Source of the DNA: Paraburkholderia sp. HP33-1
GTDB lineage: Bacteria > Pseudomonadota > Gammaproteobacteria > Burkholderiales > Burkholderiaceae
Reading direction: 5' to 3'
Assembly (NCBI RefSeq): GCF_021390595.1
Contig: NZ_JAJEJR010000002.1
Coordinates: forward strand, 1,612,001 to 1,676,000
DNA: 64,000 bases
Part shown: one piece after another, positions 53,598 through 62,307 of the stretch
Position numbering within the stretch: position 1 is the stretch's first letter
How the letters are laid out: the number at the start of each line of letters is the position of its first letter
The notes under the pieces: generated by a model
Told to the model about the DNA's origin: nothing
Databases searched by the model: none
Seen by the model: the letters and a program-made list of their open reading frames with translations, nothing else
Translations under genes and position numbers: made by a program

Positions 53598-54352
53598 AGG
53601 TCGTGCTCCACGAGCAATTGCACGCGGTCGGCCGCGAAATGCGTGAAGCCGTACTTGACCGGCGTGCCTTGCAGATCGACGTCGACGTTCTCGACCCACA
53701 GCACCGGCTGCTGACGGTTGATGTTCAGCCGCCGCGCGACTTCCGGCTCGGGCAGCACGCTGCCGATGCGGCTCCACTTGCGCAGATAATCGTCCACGCC
53801 GAATTCGGCCAGCGCCTTCGTCGTGCCGCCGAGACGTTGCACCACCTCCGGCAGATCCGGAAATCGCGCGGCCGGATACCAGCTGCGTGCGAACGTGAGC
53901 GGCACGCCGTCGGACTCGTTCAGCGATTCGATGCGATAGACCGCCACGCCCGCGCGCAGACCCAACGCCTTCGCGACATTGGGTTCGGCCTTCACGCGCG
54001 CGGCCGACAGCATCTTGCCCGCGGGCGAGTGATGCTGCTGACGCAGGTTCTCGGTGAAGCGCGTACGGCGGCCGATCGAATAGTCGATCGCGCCGGGCTG
54101 CACGAAGGTGCCGCGTCCCTGCTCGACGCTGACGAGGCCGAGCGCGGCGAGGCCAAGCATCGCGCGACGCACCGTGTGACGGTTGACGTCGAAGCGTTTC
54201 GCCAGCTCGCCCTCGCTCGGCAGCCGCCCTTCTTCGCCGAACCCGCTCGCCGCGATCTCGGCCGCGAGAATCTGTTCGATCTGCCTCCAAACGGCCACCC
54301 CCGCGCCACGTTCGAGCGTCGTAGCCGGCGTCGCGCTGTCATTCGATGTCAT
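53594..54352 (-). CDS. phnF: GntR/HutC-type phosphonate regulator
   Basis: 252 residues: GntR winged helix (LPSEGELAKRFDVNRHTVRR and GLVSVEQGRGTFVQ) and a UTRA/HutC effector domain. It is the first gene of the minus-strand phnF-DUF1045-phnN group and divergent from phnG. The 18-bp palindrome 115 bases upstream of its start has the GT-TA-AC core of HutC-type operators, so it probably represses both transcripts. TGTCAT repeats overlap its start codon. Confidence 0.9.
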   Translation of the reverse strand: MTSNDSATPATTLERGAGVAVWRQIEQILAAEIAASGFGEEGRLPSEGELAKRFDVNRHTVRRAMLGLAALGLVSVEQGRGTFVQPGAIDYSIGRRTRFTENLRQQHHSPAGKMLSAARVKAEPNVAKALGLRAGVAVYRIESLNESDGVPLTFARSWYPAARFPDLPEVVQRLGGTTKALAEFGVDDYLRKWSRIGSVLPEPEVARRLNINRQQPVLWVENVDVDLQGTPVKYGFTHFAADRVQLLVEHDL

Positions 54353-54363
54353 GGTGCTGTCAT
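54336..54363 (+). promoter_or_regulatory. Pho-box-like triple repeat
   Basis: CTGTCAT (54336-54342), ATGTCAT (54346-54352) and CTGTCAT (54357-54363) recur at 10- and 11-base steps, which is the architecture of PhoB boxes, oriented toward phnG. The repeats overlap the first codons of phnF (ATGACA...ATGACAG), so coding constraint could explain some of the match. Confidence 0.45.
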
Positions 54364-54447
54364 TCCCTTCGGTTCAAATGATCGCCATGACGTGCATTGT
54401 AGTGCGCAAGCCGTGATGGAAATATGAAACGTCGGCCGCGCACGGCC

Positions 54448-54484
54448 GTCCAGACAACTATGCCTATAAACGTCTAGACGTTTA
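54448..54484. promoter_or_regulatory. PhnF operator palindrome
   Basis: TAAACGTCTAGACGTTTA (54467-54484) is a perfect 18-bp palindrome with the GTCTAGAC core typical of HutC-subfamily GntR sites. A weaker core, GTCCAGAC, lies at 54448-54455, with centres 24 bases apart. Both sit between phnF and phnG. Confidence 0.82.
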
Positions 54485-54532
54485 GATGAATAGATGCTCC
54501 AATATCCACTCGCTGGATCGACAGGAAATCCG

Positions 54533-55018
54533 ATGAGCCCGACTTCCGTCCCCCCCTCTTCGGCACCGCGCCGCGCCTGGATGGCCGTGCTGGCCCGCAC
54601 GGCGCGCACCGACCTCGAAGCCGCGCTACAGCGCGCGCTGCAAGGCCAACCCGCCCCCGCCTACGACTGGCTCCGTCCCCCTGAAATCGGCCTCGCGATG
54701 GTGCGCGGGCGTATCGGCGGCAGCGGCGATCCGTTTAATCTCGGCGAAGCGACCGTCACGCGCGCCACGCTGCGTCTGCGTGCCAGCGGCGACGCTGAGG
54801 CCACCGTCGGCGTGGCCTGCCATCTGGGACGCGACCGGCGTCGCGCCGAACTCGCCGCGCTCGCCGATGCGTTGCTGCAAATGCCCGAGCATCATGACAG
54901 CCTGCAGCGCCACCTGATCGAGCCGTTCGCCGCGCAGCAGCAAGCCCGGCGCGTGCAACAGCAACAGGACGCCGCGACGACGCGGGTCGAATTCTTCACG
55001 ATGGTGCGGGGCGACTGA
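54533..55018 (+). CDS. phnG: C-P lyase core subunit PhnG
   Basis: 161 residues. Conserved text is RRAWMAVLARTARTDLEAAL, PPEIGLAMVRGRIGGSGDPF and LGEATVTRATLRL. PhnG is part of the PhnGHIJ core complex and with PhnI and PhnH transfers the phosphonate to the ribose of ATP. ATG 54533 follows AGGAAA. The stop overlaps the phnH start (TGATG). A glutamine-rich segment near the C terminus is usual. Confidence 0.92.
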   Translation: MSPTSVPPSSAPRRAWMAVLARTARTDLEAALQRALQGQPAPAYDWLRPPEIGLAMVRGRIGGSGDPFNLGEATVTRATLRLRASGDAEATVGVACHLGRDRRRAELAALADALLQMPEHHDSLQRHLIEPFAAQQQARRVQQQQDAATTRVEFFTMVRGD

Positions 55019-55629
55019 TGGAACATTCACCAATTGCTTTGTCCACACTGACGCCGGGATTCGCGGACCCAGTCCACGATACCCAGGCCGTTTTCCGTAC
55101 GCTGCTCGACGCGTTGTCGCGGCCCGGCACGATCGGCGTGATCGGCGACGTGCTGCCTGAGTTGCGCAATACGCCGGCCGAACCCGCTGCGTTCGCAGCG
55201 CTGCTCACGCTCTGCGACTACGCAACACCGGTCTGGCTCGCGCAGCCCGATACCGCGCTCGCGTCGGCGTTGCGTTTTCATACCGGCGCACCGCTCGTCG
55301 ATGCACCCGGCGAAGCCGCGTTCGTGTATCTGCAAGATGCCAACGCACTGCCGTCGCTCGAAAGCTTCGCGCCCGGCAGCGCCGAGTCGCCCGAACAATC
55401 AGCCACGCTGCTGATCCGCGTCGACGCGCTGACGGGCGGCGCACCGGTCACGCTGAGCGGTCCCGGCATTCTGGATACCGAAACAATTTCTCCCGACGGT
55501 CTTCCTACGCGGTTCTGGCAGGAACGCGCGATGCTCGCACCGCTGTTTCCGTGCGGAATCGACTGTTATCTGGTTTGCGGCCAGCGCGTGATCGGCCTGC
55601 CGCGCACAACTGACGCGAAGGTGAACTGA
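55018..55629 (+). CDS. phnH: C-P lyase core subunit PhnH
   Basis: 203 residues. The N-terminal PGFADPVHDTQAVFRTLLDA and ALSRPGTIGVI are PhnH signatures, and the C terminus shows PCGIDCYLVCGQRVIGLPRT. PhnH stabilises the PhnGHIJ complex. It overlaps phnG and phnI by one base each (TGATG). Confidence 0.92.
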   Translation: MEHSPIALSTLTPGFADPVHDTQAVFRTLLDALSRPGTIGVIGDVLPELRNTPAEPAAFAALLTLCDYATPVWLAQPDTALASALRFHTGAPLVDAPGEAAFVYLQDANALPSLESFAPGSAESPEQSATLLIRVDALTGGAPVTLSGPGILDTETISPDGLPTRFWQERAMLAPLFPCGIDCYLVCGQRVIGLPRTTDAKVN

Positions 55630-56765
55630 TGTACGTTGCCGTCAAAGGTGGAGAACGCGCGATCGAAGCGTCGTGGCGCCTGCTCGACAAAGCGCGCCGC
55701 GGCGATACGCGGATCGCCGAACTGAGCGTCGCGCAGATTCGCGAGCAGTTGCGGCTCGCGGTCGCGCGCGTGATGACCGAGGGCTCGGTCTACGACGAGG
55801 AACTCGCCGCGCTCGCCATCAAGCAGGCGGCGGGCGATCTGGTCGAAGCGATCTTCCTGCTGCGTGCGTATCGCACCACGTTGCCGCGCTTCGGCTATAC
55901 GCGCGCGATCGATACCGAAACGATGCACGTCGAGCGTCGCATCTCGGCGACCTTCAAGGACTTGCCCGGCGGCCAACTGCTCGGCGCGACCTATGACTAC
56001 ACGCAGCGCCTGCTCGATTTCGCCTTGCTCGCGGATGGTGAGGACGTGCAGCAAGAGGTGACGCGCGGCGGCGTGCCGGTTTCGATAGAACCGCCCGCGC
56101 CGGAATCGATGCCGCGCGTCGTGTCGCTGCTCGACAAGGAAGGCCTGATCGAACAGGAGCGCCCGACACCCGACGGCGCACAACCCGGCGATCTGTCGCG
56201 CGAACCGCTCGCATTTCCCGCAAGCCGCGCGACGCGCCTGCAGAATCTCGCGCGTGGCGACGAAGGCTTTCTGCTCGCGATGGGCTACGCGACGCAACGC
56301 GGCTACGCGCACTCGCATCCGTTCGCGGGTGAGATCCGCTTCGGCACGATCGAGGTCGAAATGGACCTCGACGAACTCGGCGGAGCCGTCGACATCGGCG
56401 ATATCGACATCACCGAATGCCAGATGATCAACCAGTTCGCAGGCAGCGGCGCGGTGCCGCCCGCCTTCACGCAAGGCTACGGTCTCGCGTTCGGCCACTC
56501 GGAGCGCAAGGCGATGGCGATGGCGCTCGTCGATCGCGCGTTGCGAGCCGAAGAACTTGGCGAGACGCTCGCGTCACCGACACAGGACATCGAATTCATG
56601 CTCTCGCACAGCGATAACGTCGAGGCGTCGGGCTTCGTCCAGCACCTGAAGCTGCCGCATTACGTCGACTTCCAGGCGGAGCTGGAACTGGTTCGGCGCT
56701 TGCGCTCACGGCATCAAGGCAACGATGAACCAAGCCACGTCACCGGCAAGGAGCAGACAGCATGA
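55629..56765 (+). CDS. phnI: C-P lyase core subunit PhnI
   Basis: 378 residues. Recognisable segments are MYVAVKGGERAIEASWRLL, GFLLAMGYATQRGYAHSHPF, DIDITECQMINQFAG and GYGLAFGHSERKAMAMALVD. PhnI is the nucleosidase/transferase subunit that displaces adenine from ATP, giving the ribose triphosphate phosphonate. It overlaps phnJ by 4 bases. Confidence 0.93.
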   Translation: MYVAVKGGERAIEASWRLLDKARRGDTRIAELSVAQIREQLRLAVARVMTEGSVYDEELAALAIKQAAGDLVEAIFLLRAYRTTLPRFGYTRAIDTETMHVERRISATFKDLPGGQLLGATYDYTQRLLDFALLADGEDVQQEVTRGGVPVSIEPPAPESMPRVVSLLDKEGLIEQERPTPDGAQPGDLSREPLAFPASRATRLQNLARGDEGFLLAMGYATQRGYAHSHPFAGEIRFGTIEVEMDLDELGGAVDIGDIDITECQMINQFAGSGAVPPAFTQGYGLAFGHSERKAMAMALVDRALRAEELGETLASPTQDIEFMLSHSDNVEASGFVQHLKLPHYVDFQAELELVRRLRSRHQGNDEPSHVTGKEQTA

Positions 56766-57700
56766 ACGCGCCCGACACCGCTGTTGCAAACACGTCATAC
56801 GACAGCGCCGCACACGGCTACAACTTCGCGTACCTCGACGAGCAGACCAAGCGCATGCTGCGCCGCGCGCTGCTGAAGGCAGTCGCCGTGCCCGGCTACC
56901 AGGTGCCGTTCGCATCGCGCGAAATGCCGTTGCCATTCGGCTGGGGCACCGGCGGCATCCAGGTGACGGCCGCGATCATCGGCCGCAACGACACGCTGAA
57001 GGTCATCGACCAGGGCTCCGACGAAACCACCAACGCGGTCAATATCCGCCGCTTCTTCGCGCGCACCACGGGTGTCGCGACCACGCGGCGCACGAGCGAG
57101 GCGACGATCATCCAGACGCGCCACCGGATTCCCGAAACACCGCTGAACGAGCGGCAGATTCTCGTCTATCAGGTGCCGATGCCCGAGCCGCTGTACCGGC
57201 TCGAACCGCGCGTCGCCGAATGCAGGAAGCTGCATGCGCTGGCCGACTACGGACTGATCAGCGTGAAGCTCTATGAGGACATCGTGCATCACGGCAGCAT
57301 CGCGACCACATACGACTATCCGGTGATCGTCAATCATCGCTATCTGAGCTCGCCCTCGCCGATCCCGAAGTTCGACAATCCGAAGATGCATATGAACGCC
57401 TCGCTGCAACTGTTCGGCGCAGGCCGCGAGCGGCGCATTCACGCGATTCCGCCCTATACGGCGGTGCGCAGCCTTGACTTCGACGATCATCCGTTCGAGG
57501 TGCAGAAGTGGCAGCACGCATGCGCGCTGTGCGGATCGAAGGAAAGCTTTCTCGACGAGATGATCGTCGACGACGCGGGCACGCGCATGTTCGTTTGCTC
57601 GGATAGCGACTACTGCCACGAGCGGCGCGGCGATGGCGATGGCGATACCGAATCGCAAGCACCGTTGCCGCGCGCCACGCGCGAAGGAGAGTCCGCATGA
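56762..57700 (+). CDS. phnJ: C-P lyase radical-SAM subunit PhnJ
   Basis: 312 residues. The cluster/catalytic cysteines are intact and have the spacing C-x2-C-x21-C-x5-C (CALCGSK ... VCSDSDYC), matching E. coli Cys241/244/266/272. The N-terminal block HGYNFAYLDEQTKRMLRRAL is typical. PhnJ cleaves the C-P bond of ribose-1-phosphonate 5-phosphate to give the cyclic phosphate and a hydrocarbon. It overlaps phnK by 4 bases. Confidence 0.94.
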   Translation: MNAPDTAVANTSYDSAAHGYNFAYLDEQTKRMLRRALLKAVAVPGYQVPFASREMPLPFGWGTGGIQVTAAIIGRNDTLKVIDQGSDETTNAVNIRRFFARTTGVATTRRTSEATIIQTRHRIPETPLNERQILVYQVPMPEPLYRLEPRVAECRKLHALADYGLISVKLYEDIVHHGSIATTYDYPVIVNHRYLSSPSPIPKFDNPKMHMNASLQLFGAGRERRIHAIPPYTAVRSLDFDDHPFEVQKWQHACALCGSKESFLDEMIVDDAGTRMFVCSDSDYCHERRGDGDGDTESQAPLPRATREGESA

Positions 57701-58467
57701 GGCCGCTCCTGAGCGCACGCGCGCTCACCAAACAGTATGACGGCCGCAATGGTTGCCGCAACGTGAGCTTCGACCTGTGTCCGGGCGAGGTGCTGTGCAT
57801 CGTCGGCGAATCGGGCTCGGGCAAGACCACGCTGCTCAACACGCTGGCGCTGAGGACCGAGGCCGATAGCGGCTCACTGCACTACACCGCGTCGCATGGC
57901 GACTCGCTCGATCTGCGCGCGCTGTCCGAGCCGCGCCGCCGTCTGTTGATGCGCACCGAGTGGGGCTTCGTGCAGCAGAATCCGCGCGACGGCCTGCGCA
58001 GCGGCGTATCGGCCGGCGCCAACATCGGCGAGCCGTTGATGGCGGTCGGCGCGCGCCACTACGGCGAGATTCGCCGCACGGCCACGCAATGGATGGAGCG
58101 CGTCGAGCTCGACCCGACGCGCATCGACGAATTCCCCGCCGCGTTTTCGGGCGGCATGCAGCAGCGTCTGCAGATCGCGCGCAATCTCGTCACCGGTCCG
58201 CGTCTCGTGTTCATGGATGAACCGACCGCCGGTCTCGACGTCTCCGTGCAGGCGCGTCTGCTCGATCTGCTGCGCACGTTGACGTCGACGCTGCATCTGT
58301 CGGTGCTGATCGTCACGCACGATATCGGTGTCGCGCGTCTGCTCGCGCATCGGCTGATGGTGATGCAGGCGGGCGAAGTCGTCGAGGCCGGCTTGACCGA
58401 TCAGGTCCTCGACGATCCTCAGCACCCTTATACGCAAACGCTGGTTTCCTCGGTTCTGCCGGTTTGA
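57697..58467 (+). CDS. phnK: PhnK ATP-binding protein of the C-P lyase complex
   Basis: 256 residues. ABC ATPase motifs Walker A GESGSGKTTLL, signature SGGMQQRLQIARNL and Walker B VFMDEPTAGLDVS are intact. PhnK docks on PhnJ in the core complex and is not a transport ATPase. It follows phnJ with a 4-base overlap. Confidence 0.92.
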   Translation: MRPLLSARALTKQYDGRNGCRNVSFDLCPGEVLCIVGESGSGKTTLLNTLALRTEADSGSLHYTASHGDSLDLRALSEPRRRLLMRTEWGFVQQNPRDGLRSGVSAGANIGEPLMAVGARHYGEIRRTATQWMERVELDPTRIDEFPAAFSGGMQQRLQIARNLVTGPRLVFMDEPTAGLDVSVQARLLDLLRTLTSTLHLSVLIVTHDIGVARLLAHRLMVMQAGEVVEAGLTDQVLDDPQHPYTQTLVSSVLPV

Positions 58468-58475
58468 GGCTCACG

Positions 58476-59237
58476 ATGCGATCCACTGATGCAGCAATTG
58501 ATGCAGGCGCCGAGCGAGCGTTCGCCGACAACGCGGCGCTGATGCTGCGCGCCGCCGGCATCGGCAAGACCTTCACGCTGCACGGCCAGGGCGGCGTGCG
58601 GATCGACGCGCTCGCGGACGTGTCGCTCGAGGTCGAGCGCGGTGAATGCGTGGTGCTGGTCGGGCCGTCCGGCGCGGGCAAGAGTACGCTGCTGCGCTGT
58701 CTGTACGGCAACTATCTGGCGAGCACCGGCTCGATCGCGATTCGCGACACGAGCGGTCAGGGCCAGCCCGTCACGATCACCGGTGCCGAACCGCGCGACG
58801 TGCTGCGTCTGCGCCGCGGCGTGGTCGGCTACGTCAGCCAGTTCTTGCGCGTGATTCCGCGCGTGCCGACGCTTGCGCTCGTCGCCGAGCCGCTCGTGTT
58901 GCACGGCATCGCCGAACACGAAGCCAGTGCCCGTGCCGCTGAATTGCTCGCGCGGCTGAACGTGCCGGAGCGTCTGTGGGCGCTCGCGCCCGCGACGTTT
59001 TCGGGCGGCGAGCAGCAGCGCGTGAACATCGCGCGCGGCTTGATCGCCGAACATCCGCTGTTGCTGCTCGACGAACCGACCGCGTCGCTCGATGCGGAAA
59101 ACCGCGAGGTGGTGGCCGATCTGATCGTCGAGGCGCGCGAGCGCGGCGCCGCGATCGTTGGTATCTTTCACGACGAACAGACGCGCAACAAGGTCGCGAC
59201 GCGCCGCCTGGAACTGCGGCCGCCGCAGCGGCACTAA
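58476..59237 (+). CDS. phnL: PhnL ATP-binding protein of the C-P lyase pathway
   Basis: 253 residues. ABC motifs are Walker A GPSGAGKSTLL, signature FSGGEQQRVNIARGL and Walker B LLLLDEPTASLDAENR. I start it at ATG 58476; a TTG at 58464 would overlap phnK. PhnL binds with PhnK to the core complex. Confidence 0.92.
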   Translation: MRSTDAAIDAGAERAFADNAALMLRAAGIGKTFTLHGQGGVRIDALADVSLEVERGECVVLVGPSGAGKSTLLRCLYGNYLASTGSIAIRDTSGQGQPVTITGAEPRDVLRLRRGVVGYVSQFLRVIPRVPTLALVAEPLVLHGIAEHEASARAAELLARLNVPERLWALAPATFSGGEQQRVNIARGLIAEHPLLLLDEPTASLDAENREVVADLIVEARERGAAIVGIFHDEQTRNKVATRRLELRPPQRH

Positions 59238-59273
59238 ACTCGAACGGATACCGACTGACTACGGAGCAAGTCG

Positions 59274-60407
59274 ATGTTGATCAGCAACGCTCGCATCGTG
59301 ACGCGAGACGAAGTATTCATGGGCGCCGTGCGCGTCGAAGACGGCGTGATTCGCGACGTCGAACGCGGCGCGAGTTCGACACGCGACGCCGAAGACTGGG
59401 ACGGCGATTATCTGCTGCCCGGTCTGATCGAACTGCACACGGACAACCTCGAAAAGCATCTCGTGCCGCGTCCCGGCGTCGAATGGAATACCGACGCGGC
59501 CTTCGTGATCCACGACGCGCAGGTCGCCGCCGCCGGCATCACGACGGTGTTCGACGCGCTCGCGATCGGCTCGCGCTCGAACGTCGGCCTGCGTAACCGC
59601 GACGTGCAAACGCAATGCGCCGATTCGCTGCTGCGGCTGTCCGCGCGTCAACTGCTGCGCGCCGAGCACTTTCTGCATCTGCGCTGCGAGATCGCGACCG
59701 CCGACGTGCTCGAGGTCTTCGATTCGCTGTGCGCGCATCCGCTGCTGCGACTCGCATCGGTGATGGACCATACGCCGGGCCAGCGCCAATGGCACGACCA
59801 CGAGCAATGGCGCCGCTACCAGGAGCGCAACGGCAAGATGAGCGATGAACGTGTCGCGACCGCACTCGCCGAGCTTGCGGTCGAACAGGAGCGTTACGCG
59901 GATACGCACCGCCGCGAGATCGTCGAGCGTTGCCGGCGACTCGGCATTCCACTCGCGAGCCACGACGACACACTGATCGAGCACGTCGAACAGGCGAAGG
60001 CCGAGGGCATCGTGCTCGCCGAATTCCCGACCACGCGCGTCGCCGCGCAGGCCGCGCGCGAGCACGGCATCGCGACGATCATGGGCGCGCCGAATATCGT
60101 GCGCGGCGGCTCGCATTCGGGCAACGTGTCGGCGCTCGAACTCGCGCGAGCGGATCTGCTCGACATCCTGTCGTCGGATTACGTGCCGTCGAGCTTGCTG
60201 GCCGCGGTGTTCGATCTCGTCGAAAAAGCGGGCTGGTCGCTGCCGCGCGCAATGGCGACGGTCTCCGCCGAACCGGCGCGCACCGTGGGCCTGACGGACC
60301 GCGGGGCGATCGAGCCAGGCTTGCGCGCGGACCTCGTGCGCGTGACGATGCTCGACAAGCTGCCGGTGCCGCGTGCGACTTATCGAGGTGGGGTGCGGAT
60401 TGTTTGA
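59274..60407 (+). CDS. phnM: Alpha-D-ribose 1-methylphosphonate 5-triphosphate diphosphatase
   Basis: 377-residue amidohydrolase. The N-terminal metal motif is GLIELHTDNLEKHLVPRPG, and further ligands are in SVMDHTPGQ, SHDDTLIEHV and the end region SSDYVPSSLLAA. PhnM removes pyrophosphate from the ribose-triphosphate intermediate before PhnJ acts. It closes the phnG-M operon; the transporter genes phnCDE are not in the window. Confidence 0.93.
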   Translation: MLISNARIVTRDEVFMGAVRVEDGVIRDVERGASSTRDAEDWDGDYLLPGLIELHTDNLEKHLVPRPGVEWNTDAAFVIHDAQVAAAGITTVFDALAIGSRSNVGLRNRDVQTQCADSLLRLSARQLLRAEHFLHLRCEIATADVLEVFDSLCAHPLLRLASVMDHTPGQRQWHDHEQWRRYQERNGKMSDERVATALAELAVEQERYADTHRREIVERCRRLGIPLASHDDTLIEHVEQAKAEGIVLAEFPTTRVAAQAAREHGIATIMGAPNIVRGGSHSGNVSALELARADLLDILSSDYVPSSLLAAVFDLVEKAGWSLPRAMATVSAEPARTVGLTDRGAIEPGLRADLVRVTMLDKLPVPRATYRGGVRIV

Positions 60408-60474
60408 GTGGGGCGCCTGCGGCGCAATCGCGGCGTGGCAGTAGACGACCGTCAGGCACGCGGATAAAACCGCG

Positions 60475-62307
60475 TCACGCCGTGGGCTCCGGCTCGCGCC
60501 CCTCGATCGCATCCTGGGCGGCGCGCGCCTGCGCGAGTTGGGCTCTGGCATGCTCCCGCGCCTGCTCGTCGAGCCGCATCGCGAGCAGATCCCGATAGCG
60601 CAGATACGCGCAACGTCCGCCCGATTTCGCTGCATACATCGCGGCGTCGGCGTTCAGCAGCAGTTCCTCGGCATTGCCGCTGTCGTGCGGGAACTCGCTG
60701 ATGCCGATGCTCGCGCCAACCGTCATGCTATTGCCGTCGACGATCAGCGTTTCGTTGAGCGCGTCCATGATGACCGCGGCGATCGCGGGCGTGACCTCCG
60801 CCGCGCGCGGCCCTTCGATCAACACGATGAATTCGTCGCCGCCGAGCCGCGCGACCACGTCGCCCGCATACAGCACGTCCTTCAGGCGGCGCGCGACCGC
60901 GACCAGCACCTTGTCGCCGACCGAGTGGCCGAACTGATCGTTGATCTGCTTGAAGCGGTCGAGGTCGACGAACAGCACGGCGAGCCCTTCGCCGCGGAAT
61001 TTCGCCTCCTCGATCGCGCTTTCGAGCTTCTGCATGAACAGCATGCGGTTCGGCAGGCCGGTCAGCACGTCGTGCGATGCGAGATGCACGAGCTCGCTCT
61101 GCTTGCTGTGCAGCGCGTCCATCTGCGCGCGAATTTCGCGGCGCAAACGCTCGAAACAGCGCGCGAGCACGCCGATTTCGTCGGTGCGCTTGAGCGGCAG
61201 TGTGTGCATCGCATGCTCGGCGAACAGATGCGTCGCCGCATGCGCGAGCAGATGCAGCGGCTTGGTCAGTGCTCGCGCGAACAGGATCGCCAGCAGCACC
61301 GACAATGCGCTGAACACCAGCACCATGCGAATGATCCGCGTGCCAAGCTGATTCGCGCCGGCCAGCACGTCTTCGAGCGGCTTCGCGAGACCGAGCACGA
61401 TGAAGCGGTTGCCCTCCGAGCCGCCGAACGGCCGGCGCACGAACGCGAGCACGTGCCCGGACGCCTCGCAGGCGCCCGCGAGACCGTTGACGAGTGCCTC
61501 GCTGCGTTGCGGCTCGAACAGTGGCTTCGTAATCGGGAAGCTGTCCTGCATCAGCACGCGTCGGCCGCGGTCGAATCCGAAGGTCTTCGACGGGTCGGGA
61601 TGAACCAGGAAATCGCCCCACTCGTTGGCCAGATAGACCTGATAGTCGCTCGGCAGATCGCTCTGCAAACGCCGCAACATGCCGGCCAGATCGACGTCGA
61701 GCACGACGACGCCGACCACCGTGCCGCGCGCGTCCGCGATCGGCGTGCCGAGACGCAGCGTCGGCTTGCCTTGCGCCGCATGCGTGCCGTATTCGTGATT
61801 GACCGCGATCGGCGACGTGTAGATGCGCCCCGGCGAAAACGCGAGCGTTTCGAATACATAGGGAAACTGGGCTTTTTCCTGCAGATCGTTGCCCTCGACG
61901 CGCACGAGGCCGTCGCTGTCGCGATCAAAACGGATCAGTTCGAGCCCGTGATGTTGCTGCGTGATCAGCCGCACCTGCAGATATTCCGGGTGATGCAGCA
62001 TAAAACTCGAATACACCTGCGCGAGCCGCTCGCGGCCTTCGCTCGGGCCGATGCCGTCGTCGGTCTGTGCGACGCTCACCGACGACGGCATCGTCGCGAG
62101 CACGAGCGCGTCCGCCGCGACATCGTCGATCGACACGGCGATGCGCTGACCGAGCAGCTCCGTCGAAGTCTGCAGGCTGTGCTGCGCTTCGTTGACGAGC
62201 ATCGTGCGATTCGCGCAATACGCGTAATAGCCGGTCGCGCCCGACGCCAGCACGCCGATGCACGCGAGCAACACGGACAGCTTGAAGGTCAGGCCGCGGT
62301 GCAGCAT
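60475..62307 (-). CDS. Membrane diguanylate cyclase with periplasmic double-Cache sensor
   Basis: 610 residues. One membrane helix at each side (LTFKLSVLLACIGVLASGAT near 5-25; MVLVFSALSVLLAILFARAL near 340) encloses a large periplasmic Cache-type domain. A HAMP-like segment (KPLHLLAHAATHLFAEHAMH) and a GGDEF domain follow with active RLGGDEFIVL. No EAL domain. The ATG shares a base with the stop of the upstream periplasmic binding protein (TGATG), which couples their translation. I infer that the binding protein delivers the signal, as NspS does to MbaA in Vibrio cholerae. Confidence 0.9.
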   Translation of the reverse strand: MLHRGLTFKLSVLLACIGVLASGATGYYAYCANRTMLVNEAQHSLQTSTELLGQRIAVSIDDVAADALVLATMPSSVSVAQTDDGIGPSEGRERLAQVYSSFMLHHPEYLQVRLITQQHHGLELIRFDRDSDGLVRVEGNDLQEKAQFPYVFETLAFSPGRIYTSPIAVNHEYGTHAAQGKPTLRLGTPIADARGTVVGVVVLDVDLAGMLRRLQSDLPSDYQVYLANEWGDFLVHPDPSKTFGFDRGRRVLMQDSFPITKPLFEPQRSEALVNGLAGACEASGHVLAFVRRPFGGSEGNRFIVLGLAKPLEDVLAGANQLGTRIIRMVLVFSALSVLLAILFARALTKPLHLLAHAATHLFAEHAMHTLPLKRTDEIGVLARCFERLRREIRAQMDALHSKQSELVHLASHDVLTGLPNRMLFMQKLESAIEEAKFRGEGLAVLFVDLDRFKQINDQFGHSVGDKVLVAVARRLKDVLYAGDVVARLGGDEFIVLIEGPRAAEVTPAIAAVIMDALNETLIVDGNSMTVGASIGISEFPHDSGNAEELLLNADAAMYAAKSGGRCAYLRYRDLLAMRLDEQAREHARAQLAQARAAQDAIEGREPEPTA

